DNA from: Marinovum algicola
GTDB lineage: Bacteria; Pseudomonadota; Alphaproteobacteria; Rhodobacterales; Rhodobacteraceae
Length of the DNA: 64,000 nucleotides
NCBI RefSeq assembly: GCF_900109145.1
Contig: NZ_FNYY01000022.1
Span: 21,432-85,431, forward strand
Direction of reading: 5' to 3'
The notes beneath the pieces are model-generated. The model saw only the letters and a list, made by a program, of their open reading frames with translations, did no database searches and had not been told where the DNA came from. Within the stretch, counting starts at the first letter, position 1. The number at the start of each line of letters is the position of its first letter. The position numbers and the translations under genes are program-made. This document shows positions 25,924 to 33,860 of the stretch, one piece after another.

Positions 25924-27000
25924 TCAGTTCGGGATCTCGCCGGTCAGCCCTTCGACGTAGAAATCCATGCCCGCGAGCGTGCCGTCATCGGCCACTTCGC
26001 CTTCGGCCAGCCAGGGCGTGCCGTCCTGCTTGTTGATCGGCCCGGTGAAGGGGTGATACTCGCCCGCGGCAATCGCGTCTTTCATCGCCAGCGCCTCGGC
26101 CTTGACCTCTTCCGGCACCGCGTCGGTGATTTCGCCGATGCCCACCATGCCCGGCCCGATACCGTCCCAGGTGTCCTTGCTTTCCCAGGTGCCATCCATC
26201 ACCGCCTGCACGCGATCAATGTAATAAGGCGCCCAGTTGTCGATGATCGAGGAGACCCGCGGCATCGGCGCGTAATCGCCCATGTCCGAGGCCTGGCCGA
26301 ATGTGATCACGTTGCCGGCCTTTTCGGCGGCCGCCTGCGGCGCCGTGGAATCGGTGTGTTGCAGGATCACGTCGGCGCCCTGTTCGATCAGCGCATTGGC
26401 GGCGTCGGCCTCTTTCGCCGGGTCGAACCAGGTGTAGGCCCAGACAATCGAGAACTCGACATCGGGGTTCACCTCCTTGGCGTGCAGATAGGCCGAGTTG
26501 ATGCCGCGGATGACCTCGGGGATCGGGAAGGAGGCGATATAGCCGATTTTGTTGGTCTCGGTCATGTGGCCCGCAATCAGGCCTTGGATGGCGCGGCCTT
26601 CGTAGAACCGGGCGGAATAGGTCGAGACGTTGTCGGCGCGCTTGTAGCCGGTGGCGTGTTCGAACTTCACGTCGGGGAATTTCTTGGCGACGTTGATCGT
26701 CGGGTCCATGTAGCCGAAGGACGTGGTGAAGATGATGTCGGCGCCGGACAGTGCCATCTGCGTCATCGCGCGTTCGCTGTCGGCGCCCTCGGGCACGCTT
26801 TCCTGGAACACGGTTTCGACCTTGTCGCCGAAGTGCTCTTCGACGGCCAGGCGGCCCTGTTCGTGCTCATAGGTCCAGCCGCCATCGCCGACGGGTCCGA
26901 CATAGATGAAGCCGACCTTGGTCGTGTCGTCCTGCGCCATCGCCGTTCCGGCGAGGCCAAGCGCCAGCGCGGCGCTGGCAAGAAGGGTTCTGCGGTTCAT
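25924..27000 (-). CDS. BMP-family ABC transporter substrate-binding protein
   Basis: This 358-residue periplasmic protein has a Sec signal peptide (RTLLASAALALGLAGTAMAQ) followed by the BMP/Med family start TKVGFIYVGPVGDGGWTYEH. Further family motifs include ADIIFTTSFGYMDP and RFYEGRAIQGLIAGHMT. BMP proteins bind nucleosides, purines or simple sugars. It is the last gene of a leftward run with two permeases, an ATPase and xanthine dehydrogenase, so the ligand is probably a purine base or nucleoside. Confidence 0.9.
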   Translation of the reverse strand: MNRRTLLASAALALGLAGTAMAQDDTTKVGFIYVGPVGDGGWTYEHEQGRLAVEEHFGDKVETVFQESVPEGADSERAMTQMALSGADIIFTTSFGYMDPTINVAKKFPDVKFEHATGYKRADNVSTYSARFYEGRAIQGLIAGHMTETNKIGYIASFPIPEVIRGINSAYLHAKEVNPDVEFSIVWAYTWFDPAKEADAANALIEQGADVILQHTDSTAPQAAAEKAGNVITFGQASDMGDYAPMPRVSSIIDNWAPYYIDRVQAVMDGTWESKDTWDGIGPGMVGIGEITDAVPEEVKAEALAMKDAIAAGEYHPFTGPINKQDGTPWLAEGEVADDGTLAGMDFYVEGLTGEIPN

Positions 27001-27050
27001 GTGGATACTCCCTGAGTCTTCTTTTGGATTGTCTTGTTTTGGGTTTGGCC

Positions 27051-27974
27051 TCAGTGCGAGGCATGGAACGGCCGGCCGAGCGAGGCCGGCGCGCCGTGGT
27101 AGCCCCGTGCTGAAATGATGACCAGCACGAGAATTGTTATCAGATACGGTGACATCGACAAGTATTCGACCGGCAGCCTTGTGCCGGCCGCCTGAAGGTT
27201 CAGTTGCAGCACGGTGACGCCGCCGAAAAGGTAGGCACCGATCAGCACGCGCCAGGGCTTCCAGCTGGCAAAGACCACGATGGCAAGCGCGATCCAGCCG
27301 GCGCCGGCGGTCATGCCCTCGGTCCATTGCGGCACCCGGACAAGACTGAGATAGGCGCCGCCGAGGCCGGAACAGGCCCCGCCGAAGAAGATCGCCATGA
27401 GCCGGATGCGCACCACCTTGTAGCCCAGGGCATGGGCGGCATCATGGCTTTCGCCGACAGCCCGCAGGATCAGCCCGGCGCGGGTGAATTTCAGCCCGGC
27501 CCAGACGGCAGCCACCAGCGCGATCGAGAGATAGACCATCAGGTCATGCTGAAACAGCATCGGGCCGATGACCGGCATATCGGCCAGCAGCGGCAGCGGC
27601 AGGTCGGGCAGGGTGGGGGATTTCATGCCCTCGTAGGGCTTGCCGATCAGCGACGAGAGCCCGAGGCCCACCAGCGTCAGCCCGAGGCCGGTGGCCACCT
27701 GGTTGGACAGCAGAAACTGGGTCAGCACCCCGAAACTGAGCGACAGCAGCGCCGAGGCCAGTGCCGCGGCGGCAAAGCCGAGACCCGGGCTGCCGGTGTT
27801 GACCGCCACGGCAAAGCCCACCACCGCACCGGTGATCATCATGCCCTCGACGCCGAGGTTGAGCACGCCGGATTTCTCCACCACCATCTCGCCGATGGCA
27901 GCCAGCAGGATCGGCGTGGCCGAGACCATCAGCGAGGCGACCAGAAGGATGGGATTGATCGTTCCGAGATCCAT
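27051..27974 (-). CDS. ABC transporter permease, BMP/nucleoside type
   Basis: This 307-residue integral membrane protein of the BPD_transp_2 family has about nine hydrophobic segments. It starts NPILLVASLMVSATPILLAA and contains EKSGVLNLGVEGMMITGA, a cytoplasmic coupling-type motif shared by nucleoside importers (YufQ/NupQ-like). Its start codon shares one base with the stop of the previous permease, showing tight coupling. It probably forms the channel with that partner. Confidence 0.9.
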   Translation of the reverse strand: MDLGTINPILLVASLMVSATPILLAAIGEMVVEKSGVLNLGVEGMMITGAVVGFAVAVNTGSPGLGFAAAALASALLSLSFGVLTQFLLSNQVATGLGLTLVGLGLSSLIGKPYEGMKSPTLPDLPLPLLADMPVIGPMLFQHDLMVYLSIALVAAVWAGLKFTRAGLILRAVGESHDAAHALGYKVVRIRLMAIFFGGACSGLGGAYLSLVRVPQWTEGMTAGAGWIALAIVVFASWKPWRVLIGAYLFGGVTVLQLNLQAAGTRLPVEYLSMSPYLITILVLVIISARGYHGAPASLGRPFHASH

Positions 27975-29059
27975 CAGGCGGTTTCCCCCTGTCCGAATTG
28001 CAGCCGGTAATTGGTGAACACATCCGTCGCCAGCAGGAAGAACAGCAGCATCCCCTGGAACAGCTGGATCGAGGCGCCGGGCAAGCCTAGCATGAGCTGC
28101 GCCAGCTCGCCGCCGATATAGGTCAGCGCCATCAGCAAGCCAGCCAACAGGATGCCAACCGGATGCAGCCGGCCGAGGAAGGCCACGATGATCGCGGTAA
28201 AGCCGTAGCCCGAGTTGAAATCAATGGTGATCTGGCCGGCCGGGCCGGACACCTCGAAGAGCCCGGCCATGCCGGCCAGCGCGCCCGAGAGCCCGAGACA
28301 GAAGATCACCACCCGGCCCGGGTTGACCCCGGCGAAACGGGCGGCGCGCGGCGCCTCGCCGGTCAGCCGGATGTGGAAGCCGCGGATGTGGCGGGTGAGC
28401 AGCACATAGGCAAAGATCACCGCGACAAAGGCCGCCACCACCCCCCAATGCATGCCGGTGCCGGCGATCACCTCGGTATTGGCGCCGGCGTCATATTGCT
28501 GAAAGTTGCGCGAGCCGGGAAAGCCGCGGCCTTCCGGGTTCTTCAGCAGGCCCGAGGAGACCGAGGCCAGCCAGGCCTCGGCGACATAGACCAGCATCAG
28601 CGAGACCAGGATCTCGTTGGTGCCGAATTTCACCTTGAGCAGCGCCGGGATCATCCCCCAGGCCCAGCCGCCAAGCGCGCCGGCGATCACCATCAGCGGA
28701 AAGACGATGAAGCTGTCGAGCGGGTAGAAGGCCAGCCCGACCGCGGCGCCGGTGATCGCGCCCATGATGTACTGGCCTTCGGCGCCGATGTTCCAGATGC
28801 CGGCGCGAAAGCCGATCGACAGGCCGATTGCAATCAGGATCAGCGGCCCCGCCTTGACCAAGAGCTGCGGCCGCGAATAGGCGGCGAACTGCGGATGGAA
28901 CAGCGGATCCCAGAAGATCGTGCGGATCGCCTCGAGCGGTGGCTTGCCCAGCGCGGCGAACATGATGCCGCCAACGATCATGGTCAGCACAACGGCCAGC
29001 AGCGGCGTCACCGCCGTCCAGACCCGTGACGGCTGCGGGCGCTTGACGAGATGGATCAT
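27974..29059 (-). CDS. ABC transporter permease, BMP/nucleoside type
   Basis: This 361-residue permease of the YufP/NupP-like subfamily has an N-terminal cytoplasmic segment, then LLAVVLTMIVGGIMFAALG and further helices. The GIWNIGAEGQYIMGAITG motif and GYGFTAIIVAFLGRLHPVGI are typical of purine and nucleoside importers. It lies 90 bases downstream of the ATPase gene, which is the widest gap inside this transporter unit; a partial copy of the dispersed-repeat tail sits there. Confidence 0.9.
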   Translation of the reverse strand: MIHLVKRPQPSRVWTAVTPLLAVVLTMIVGGIMFAALGKPPLEAIRTIFWDPLFHPQFAAYSRPQLLVKAGPLILIAIGLSIGFRAGIWNIGAEGQYIMGAITGAAVGLAFYPLDSFIVFPLMVIAGALGGWAWGMIPALLKVKFGTNEILVSLMLVYVAEAWLASVSSGLLKNPEGRGFPGSRNFQQYDAGANTEVIAGTGMHWGVVAAFVAVIFAYVLLTRHIRGFHIRLTGEAPRAARFAGVNPGRVVIFCLGLSGALAGMAGLFEVSGPAGQITIDFNSGYGFTAIIVAFLGRLHPVGILLAGLLMALTYIGGELAQLMLGLPGASIQLFQGMLLFFLLATDVFTNYRLQFGQGETA

Positions 29060-29090
29060 GCGCGACCTCCCCCCAATTGCGCCGTCCTGC

Positions 29091-29112
29091 GCTTCTTCTC
29101 TTGCAAAATACG
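29091..29112 (-). repeat. Partial dispersed repeat (tail only)
   Basis: On the minus strand this reads GTATTTTGCAAGAGAAGAAG with a following GC-rich base pair. It matches the GTATTT...AGAAGAAG tail of the dispersed repeat but lacks the GGGGGC hairpin. It sits in the 90-base gap between the ATPase and permease genes. Confidence 0.5.
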
Positions 29113-29149
29113 CTCCGCGACGCCGGCCAGGCGCGCCCCGCCAGCTTCT

Positions 29150-30673
29150 CTAGGCCTCCACATGGGCCACCTCCATGTCATGTGCGCCGCCCATCATCAG
29201 GCCGATCTGTTCGACGGTGAGGCCCTGCACCGGGCGGATATCCGACAGCCGGCCTTCGTTCAGTGCGGCAAACCTGTCGGCCACCTCCATCAGCTCGTCG
29301 AGATCCTGGCTGATGACGACGACGGCCGCGCCCTCACCTGCGAGATGCAGCAGCGCCTGGCGGATCGCGGCGGCGGCGGCGGCGTCGACCCCCCAGGTGG
29401 GCTGGTTGACGACAAGCACCTCGGGGCGCTGCATCACCTCGCGGCCGATGACGAATTTTTGCAGGTTGCCCCCCGACAGCGCCCGGGCGGCGGTGCCGGG
29501 GCCGGGGGTGCGGACGTCGAAGGCCTTGATCACCTTTTCGGTAAAACCGCGGGCGCCGGACCAGTCGAGAAAACCGTTCTTCATCAGCCCCTCGCGGGCG
29601 GCGGCGGTCAGGATCGCGTTCTCGGTCAGGCTCATGTCGGGGGCGGCGGCATGGCCCAGCCGCTCCTCGGGAGCCGAGAGCAGCCCGGCGGTGCGCCGTG
29701 CCTCGGGGCCCTGGCCCCCCACCGGCGTGCCGTCGAATTCCACCATCTCGGGCCTGGTCACGATCTCGCCCGAGAGCGCGGCGAGCAGCTCGTCCTGGCC
29801 GTTGCCGGCAACCCCGCCGATGCCCAGCACCTCGCCGGCGCGGACCTCGAAGGAGACGTCCTTGAGCGCGGTGCCAAAGGCATTGGGCGAACGCGCCGAC
29901 AGGTTGTGCACCGCCAGCCGCACCGCGCCCGGGGCCCGCGCCTCGCGGGTCACGGCGTCAAACGAGGCGCCGACCATCAGTTCGGCCAGCTGCCGCGCGG
30001 TGGTGTCGCGCGGATCGCAGGTCTCGACCACCTTGCCCAGCCGCAGGATGGTGGCGGTTTCGCAAAGGCTGCGGATTTCCTCGAGCTTGTGCGAGATATA
30101 GAGGATCGCGGTGCCCTCGGCCGAGAGCTTGCGCAGGGTCTGGAACAGGATCTCCACCTCCTGCGGGGTCAGCACCGAGGTCGGCTCGTCCATGATCAGC
30201 AGTTTCGGTTCCTGCAACAGGCAGCGGATGATCTCGACCCGCTGGCGTTCCCCGGCCGAGAGCCCGCCGACGGTGCGGTCGGGGTCGAGCGGCAGGCCGT
30301 AGGTCTCCGAGACCTCGCGGATCTGGCGCGCCAGATCGCGCGGCTTGGGCGGGTTCTCCATGCCGAGCGCCACATTCTCGGCCACGCTCAGCGCCTCGAA
30401 CAACGAGAAATGCTGGAACACCATAGCAACGCCGGAGGCACGGGCGGCATGCGGATCCTGCGGCGCAAAAGCGCTGCCGTTGAGACGCATGCTGCCGCTG
30501 TCGGGCTTGACCAGGCCGTAGATCATCTTGACCAGGGTCGATTTGCCGGCGCCGTTTTCGCCCAGAAGCGCATGCACCTCGCCGCGGCCGATCGAAAAGG
30601 AGACATCGGAATTGGCAATGACGCCGGGATAGGCCTTGGTCAGCCCCTTGATCTCCAACAAGGTTTCTCTCAC
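29150..30673 (-). CDS. ABC transporter ATP-binding protein, nucleoside type
   Basis: About 507 residues with two fused nucleotide-binding domains, as in YufO/NupO. Domain one is canonical: Walker A GENGAGKST, signature LSAGERQRVEI, Walker B LLIMDEPTSVL. Domain two is degenerate: GVAGNGQDE at Walker A, LSGGNLQKFVIGRE, and VLVVNQPTWGVD at Walker B where aspartate-glutamate is replaced. I chose the GTG at 30671-30673 because AAGGAGA lies upstream and it forms a GTGA overlap with the xdhC stop; no upstream ATG fits. Confidence 0.9.
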   Translation of the reverse strand: MRETLLEIKGLTKAYPGVIANSDVSFSIGRGEVHALLGENGAGKSTLVKMIYGLVKPDSGSMRLNGSAFAPQDPHAARASGVAMVFQHFSLFEALSVAENVALGMENPPKPRDLARQIREVSETYGLPLDPDRTVGGLSAGERQRVEIIRCLLQEPKLLIMDEPTSVLTPQEVEILFQTLRKLSAEGTAILYISHKLEEIRSLCETATILRLGKVVETCDPRDTTARQLAELMVGASFDAVTREARAPGAVRLAVHNLSARSPNAFGTALKDVSFEVRAGEVLGIGGVAGNGQDELLAALSGEIVTRPEMVEFDGTPVGGQGPEARRTAGLLSAPEERLGHAAAPDMSLTENAILTAAAREGLMKNGFLDWSGARGFTEKVIKAFDVRTPGPGTAARALSGGNLQKFVIGREVMQRPEVLVVNQPTWGVDAAAAAAIRQALLHLAGEGAAVVVISQDLDELMEVADRFAALNEGRLSDIRPVQGLTVEQIGLMMGGAHDMEVAHVEA

Positions 30674-31425
30674 GCGTGTCTCTCCTTCAGGGCGGGTGGC
30701 TCTGCGGCCCGGGCGAGATAGCCCGCCGCCACGCCCACCGCAATTGCCTGCGGGTGCTTGCCCAGGGCCGGATCGCCGATCGGGCAGGCAATGCGGGAAA
30801 TTTGAGCGGTGGCATGGCCCAGCGCGGCCAGCCGTTTGCGAAAGCGGGCCCATTTGGTGGCCGAGCCGATCAGCCCGCAGTCGCCGAAGCCATGGCGCAG
30901 CAGCGCGTCGCAGAGCCGCAGATCGAGATCATGCGAATAGGTGACGATGATGTGGCTGGCGTCGGGCGGCGCCAGCGCGACGGCGCGCAGCGGATCGGCG
31001 GCGACAAGCGGGGTGACGCCCTCGGGGATCGGGTCGGGCAGGCGCGCGGCGCTGGTGTCGACCAGGGTGATCTCGCGGTCCTGCAACGGCGCCATGGTGG
31101 CGGCAATGGCGCGGCCGACATGGCCCGCGCCCCAGATCCAGAGCGGTGCGGCCAAGGCGGTGCGGACGGCGGCATTGCGGGCAAAGCTCAGGGTGACCAC
31201 GCCGCCGCAGCATTGGCCCATGTCGGGGCCCAGCGCCATCTTGCGTCGGGCCTCGGCGGTGCCTTCGGCCAGCATCGCCCGGGCGATCTGCGTCGCCTGC
31301 CATTCCAGCGTGCCGCCGCCGATGCTGCCCTTTTGCGCATCGGCCCAGACCCGCATCGTGGTGCCCGGTTCGCGCGGGGTCGAGCCGCGCGCCTCGGTGA
31401 GGGTGATGCGAATCCAGTCGCTCAT
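30670..31425 (-). CDS. xdhC: Xanthine dehydrogenase accessory protein
   Basis: This 251-residue XdhC/CoxF-family chaperone inserts sulfurated molybdenum cofactor into xanthine dehydrogenase. The N-terminus has EARGSTPREPGTTM and GSIGGGTLEWQA, then MGQCCGGVVTLSF. A Rossmann-like C-terminal half follows with LWIWGAGHVGRAIAATMA and GLIGSATKWARFRKRL. It overlaps xdhB by 4 bases upstream and the ABC ATPase by 4 bases downstream, joining enzyme maturation and transport genes in one transcript. Confidence 0.93.
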   Translation of the reverse strand: MSDWIRITLTEARGSTPREPGTTMRVWADAQKGSIGGGTLEWQATQIARAMLAEGTAEARRKMALGPDMGQCCGGVVTLSFARNAAVRTALAAPLWIWGAGHVGRAIAATMAPLQDREITLVDTSAARLPDPIPEGVTPLVAADPLRAVALAPPDASHIIVTYSHDLDLRLCDALLRHGFGDCGLIGSATKWARFRKRLAALGHATAQISRIACPIGDPALGKHPQAIAVGVAAGYLARAAEPPALKERHA

Positions 31426-33860
31426 CCGCGCGCCCTTTGCACCGCGTGCAGGATCTCTTCCGGCGTCGCCGGGGCCCTTAGCGCCGGGTAGTGCGGGCCG
31501 CAGGCGGCCACCGCGTCGGACAGGGCAAAGAAGGCCGACATGCCCAGCATGAGCGGCGGCTCACCCACCGCCTTGGAACGATAGATCGTCTCGGCCGGGT
31601 TCTCGCCGTCCCAGAGCGCGACGTTGAAGATGTCGGGCGTGTCGGGGCAGGCGGGGATCTTGTAGGTCGAGGGTGCATGGGTGGTCAGCCGGCCCTTGTC
31701 GTCCCAGACCAGCTCTTCCATCGTCAGCCAGCCGGCGCCCTGCACAAAGCCGCCCTCGATCTGGCCGATGTCGATGGCCGGGTTCAGCGAGGCGCCGGCA
31801 TCATGCAGGATATCGGTGCGCAGGATGCGGTTTTCTCCGGTCAGCGTGTCGATCACGCATTCGGTGAGCGCGGCGCCATAGGCAAAGTAGAAAAACGGCC
31901 GGCCGCGCCCCTTGATCCGGTCCCAGGCGACATCGGGCGTCTTGTAGAAGCCGGTGGCCGAGAGGCTGATGCGCGCCTCATAGGTCAGCTTGGCGGCCGC
32001 GGCGAAACTCATCCTTTCGGCGCCGACCTGCACCTCGCCGTCGGCGAAGCGCACCGATTCCACCGGCTGCTGGTGCAGTTCGGCGAGGTGGCCGGCGATC
32101 CGGGCGCGGATCGTGTCGCAGGCGTCCTTGACCGCCATGCCGTTCAGATCCGAGCCGGAGGAGGCGGCGGTGGCCGAGGTGTTGGGCACCTTGGCGGTGT
32201 CGGTGGCGGTGATCTTGATCGACTCGAGCGGCAGGCCAAAGCGGCTGGCGGCGACCTGCGCCACCTTCTGGAACAGCCCCTGTCCCATCTCGGTGCCGCC
32301 GTGATTGAGATGCACCGACCCGTCCTGATAGACATGCACCAACGCCCCGGCCTGGTTGAGATGGGTCAGGGTGAAGGAAATGCCGAACTTGACCGGGGTC
32401 AGCGCAAGCCCGCGTTTCAGGATCGGATTGGCGGCGTTCCATGCGGCCACTTTCGCCCGGCGGTCGGAGTAACCGGCCTGCTCTGCCAACCGGTCGGTCA
32501 TCTCGTGCAGGATGAAATCGGTGACCTCCATGCCGTAGGGCGTGGTCTGGGCGCCCTCGGGCGGCTCGGGCACCTCGGGCGGGGCGACATTCGCCGCCGC
32601 GCCGCGCGAGGCGAGATCCTCATGCGGCGCCGTGGCGGGGCCCGGTGCGGCGTAGCGGTGGCCCTTGCCCGCGTTGGGGCCGGAAAAGGGCTGGCCGCTG
32701 CCGGGGCCGGTCCCGGCTGGGGCGTGGTAATAGTTCACCCGGCGCACCTCGAGCGGGTCGCGCTCGAGGTAATGCGCGATATGGTCGACCACCCGCTCGA
32801 TCCCCAGCATCCCCTGCGGCCCGCCAAAGCCGCGAAAGGCGGTGGCGCTCTGGGTGTTGGTCTTGAGCCGGTGGCTCTCGATGCGGGCATGATCCAGCAG
32901 ATAGGCATTGTCGGCATGCAGCATGGCGCGGTCGGCCACCGGCAGCGACAGATCCTGGGCCCAGCCGCAGCGGGCATATTGCACGAAATCGATGCCCGCG
33001 ATGCGGCCGCTGTCATCGAAGCCGACCTCGTAGTCGATGCGGAAATCATGCCGCTTGCCGGTGACAACCATGTCGTCATCGCGGTCGTAGCGCATCTTGC
33101 AGGCTGTGCCCGTCACCTGCGCCGCCAGGGCACAGGCCACGGCCAGCGCATTGCCCTGGCTCTCCTTGCCGCCGAATCCGCCGCCCATGCGCCGGGTCTC
33201 GACGCGGACGGCGTGCATCGGGCGGCCGATCGCCTCGGCCACTTTGTGCTGGATCTCGGTCGGATGCTGGGTGGAACTGTGCACCAGCATGTCGCCATTG
33301 TCCTGCGGCAGCGCCAGCGCGGCCTGACCTTCGAGGTAGAAATGCTCCTGCCCGCCCATGGTGAGCGTGCCTTTCAGCAGATGCGGCGCGCCGGCGATGG
33401 CGCTGGCGGCGTCGCCCTTGCTGTAGATGCGCGGGCCGTCCTCGAAACGGCTGTCGGCCGCGAGCGCCTGCTCGATGGTCAGAAGCGGCGCCTCCTCCTC
33501 GGTTTCGATTTGGCCCAGCCGGGCGGCGCGGCGGGCGATGTGATGCTCTGTCGCCACCACCAGAAAGAGCGGCTGGCCGAGGTAATGGATGCGGCCATCC
33601 GAGAGCAGCGGCTCGTCGTGGATCGACGGCGAGACATCATTGGCGAAAGGCAGGTCATCGGCCGACAATACGGCGATGACGCCGGGCAGGGCGCGCACCT
33701 GCGCCAGATCCATCGCGGTGATGCGGCCGCGGGCGATCTGGCTCAGGCCGAAGGCCAGATGCAGCGTGCCGCGCGGGGTCGGAATGTCATCGACATAGCG
33801 CGCGGCGCCGGTGACATGCAGGGCGGCGGCGTCATGCGGCAGGGGTCTGGCGACGCTCAT
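31422..33860 (-). CDS. xdhB: Xanthine dehydrogenase molybdopterin-binding subunit
   Basis: This 812-residue large subunit binds the molybdenum cofactor and oxidises hypoxanthine and xanthine. Characteristic pieces are HVTGAARYVDDIPTPRG, RRMGGGFGGKESQ, ATAFRGFGGPQGML, LNHGGTEMGQGL and the catalytic-glutamate motif KAVGEPPLMLG. Unusually, about 58 glycine/proline/alanine-rich residues (about 379-436) separate VNYYHA from TTPYGMEVTD, where the subunits I recall have only a few residues. It overlaps xdhA and xdhC by 4 bases on either side. Confidence 0.95.
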   Translation of the reverse strand: MSVARPLPHDAAALHVTGAARYVDDIPTPRGTLHLAFGLSQIARGRITAMDLAQVRALPGVIAVLSADDLPFANDVSPSIHDEPLLSDGRIHYLGQPLFLVVATEHHIARRAARLGQIETEEEAPLLTIEQALAADSRFEDGPRIYSKGDAASAIAGAPHLLKGTLTMGGQEHFYLEGQAALALPQDNGDMLVHSSTQHPTEIQHKVAEAIGRPMHAVRVETRRMGGGFGGKESQGNALAVACALAAQVTGTACKMRYDRDDDMVVTGKRHDFRIDYEVGFDDSGRIAGIDFVQYARCGWAQDLSLPVADRAMLHADNAYLLDHARIESHRLKTNTQSATAFRGFGGPQGMLGIERVVDHIAHYLERDPLEVRRVNYYHAPAGTGPGSGQPFSGPNAGKGHRYAAPGPATAPHEDLASRGAAANVAPPEVPEPPEGAQTTPYGMEVTDFILHEMTDRLAEQAGYSDRRAKVAAWNAANPILKRGLALTPVKFGISFTLTHLNQAGALVHVYQDGSVHLNHGGTEMGQGLFQKVAQVAASRFGLPLESIKITATDTAKVPNTSATAASSGSDLNGMAVKDACDTIRARIAGHLAELHQQPVESVRFADGEVQVGAERMSFAAAAKLTYEARISLSATGFYKTPDVAWDRIKGRGRPFFYFAYGAALTECVIDTLTGENRILRTDILHDAGASLNPAIDIGQIEGGFVQGAGWLTMEELVWDDKGRLTTHAPSTYKIPACPDTPDIFNVALWDGENPAETIYRSKAVGEPPLMLGMSAFFALSDAVAACGPHYPALRAPATPEEILHAVQRARG

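Noticed and set aside
29051..30721. A 556-codon open frame antisense to the ABC ATPase
   Set aside because: The minus-strand ATPase has complete Walker and signature motifs; the antisense frame has none.
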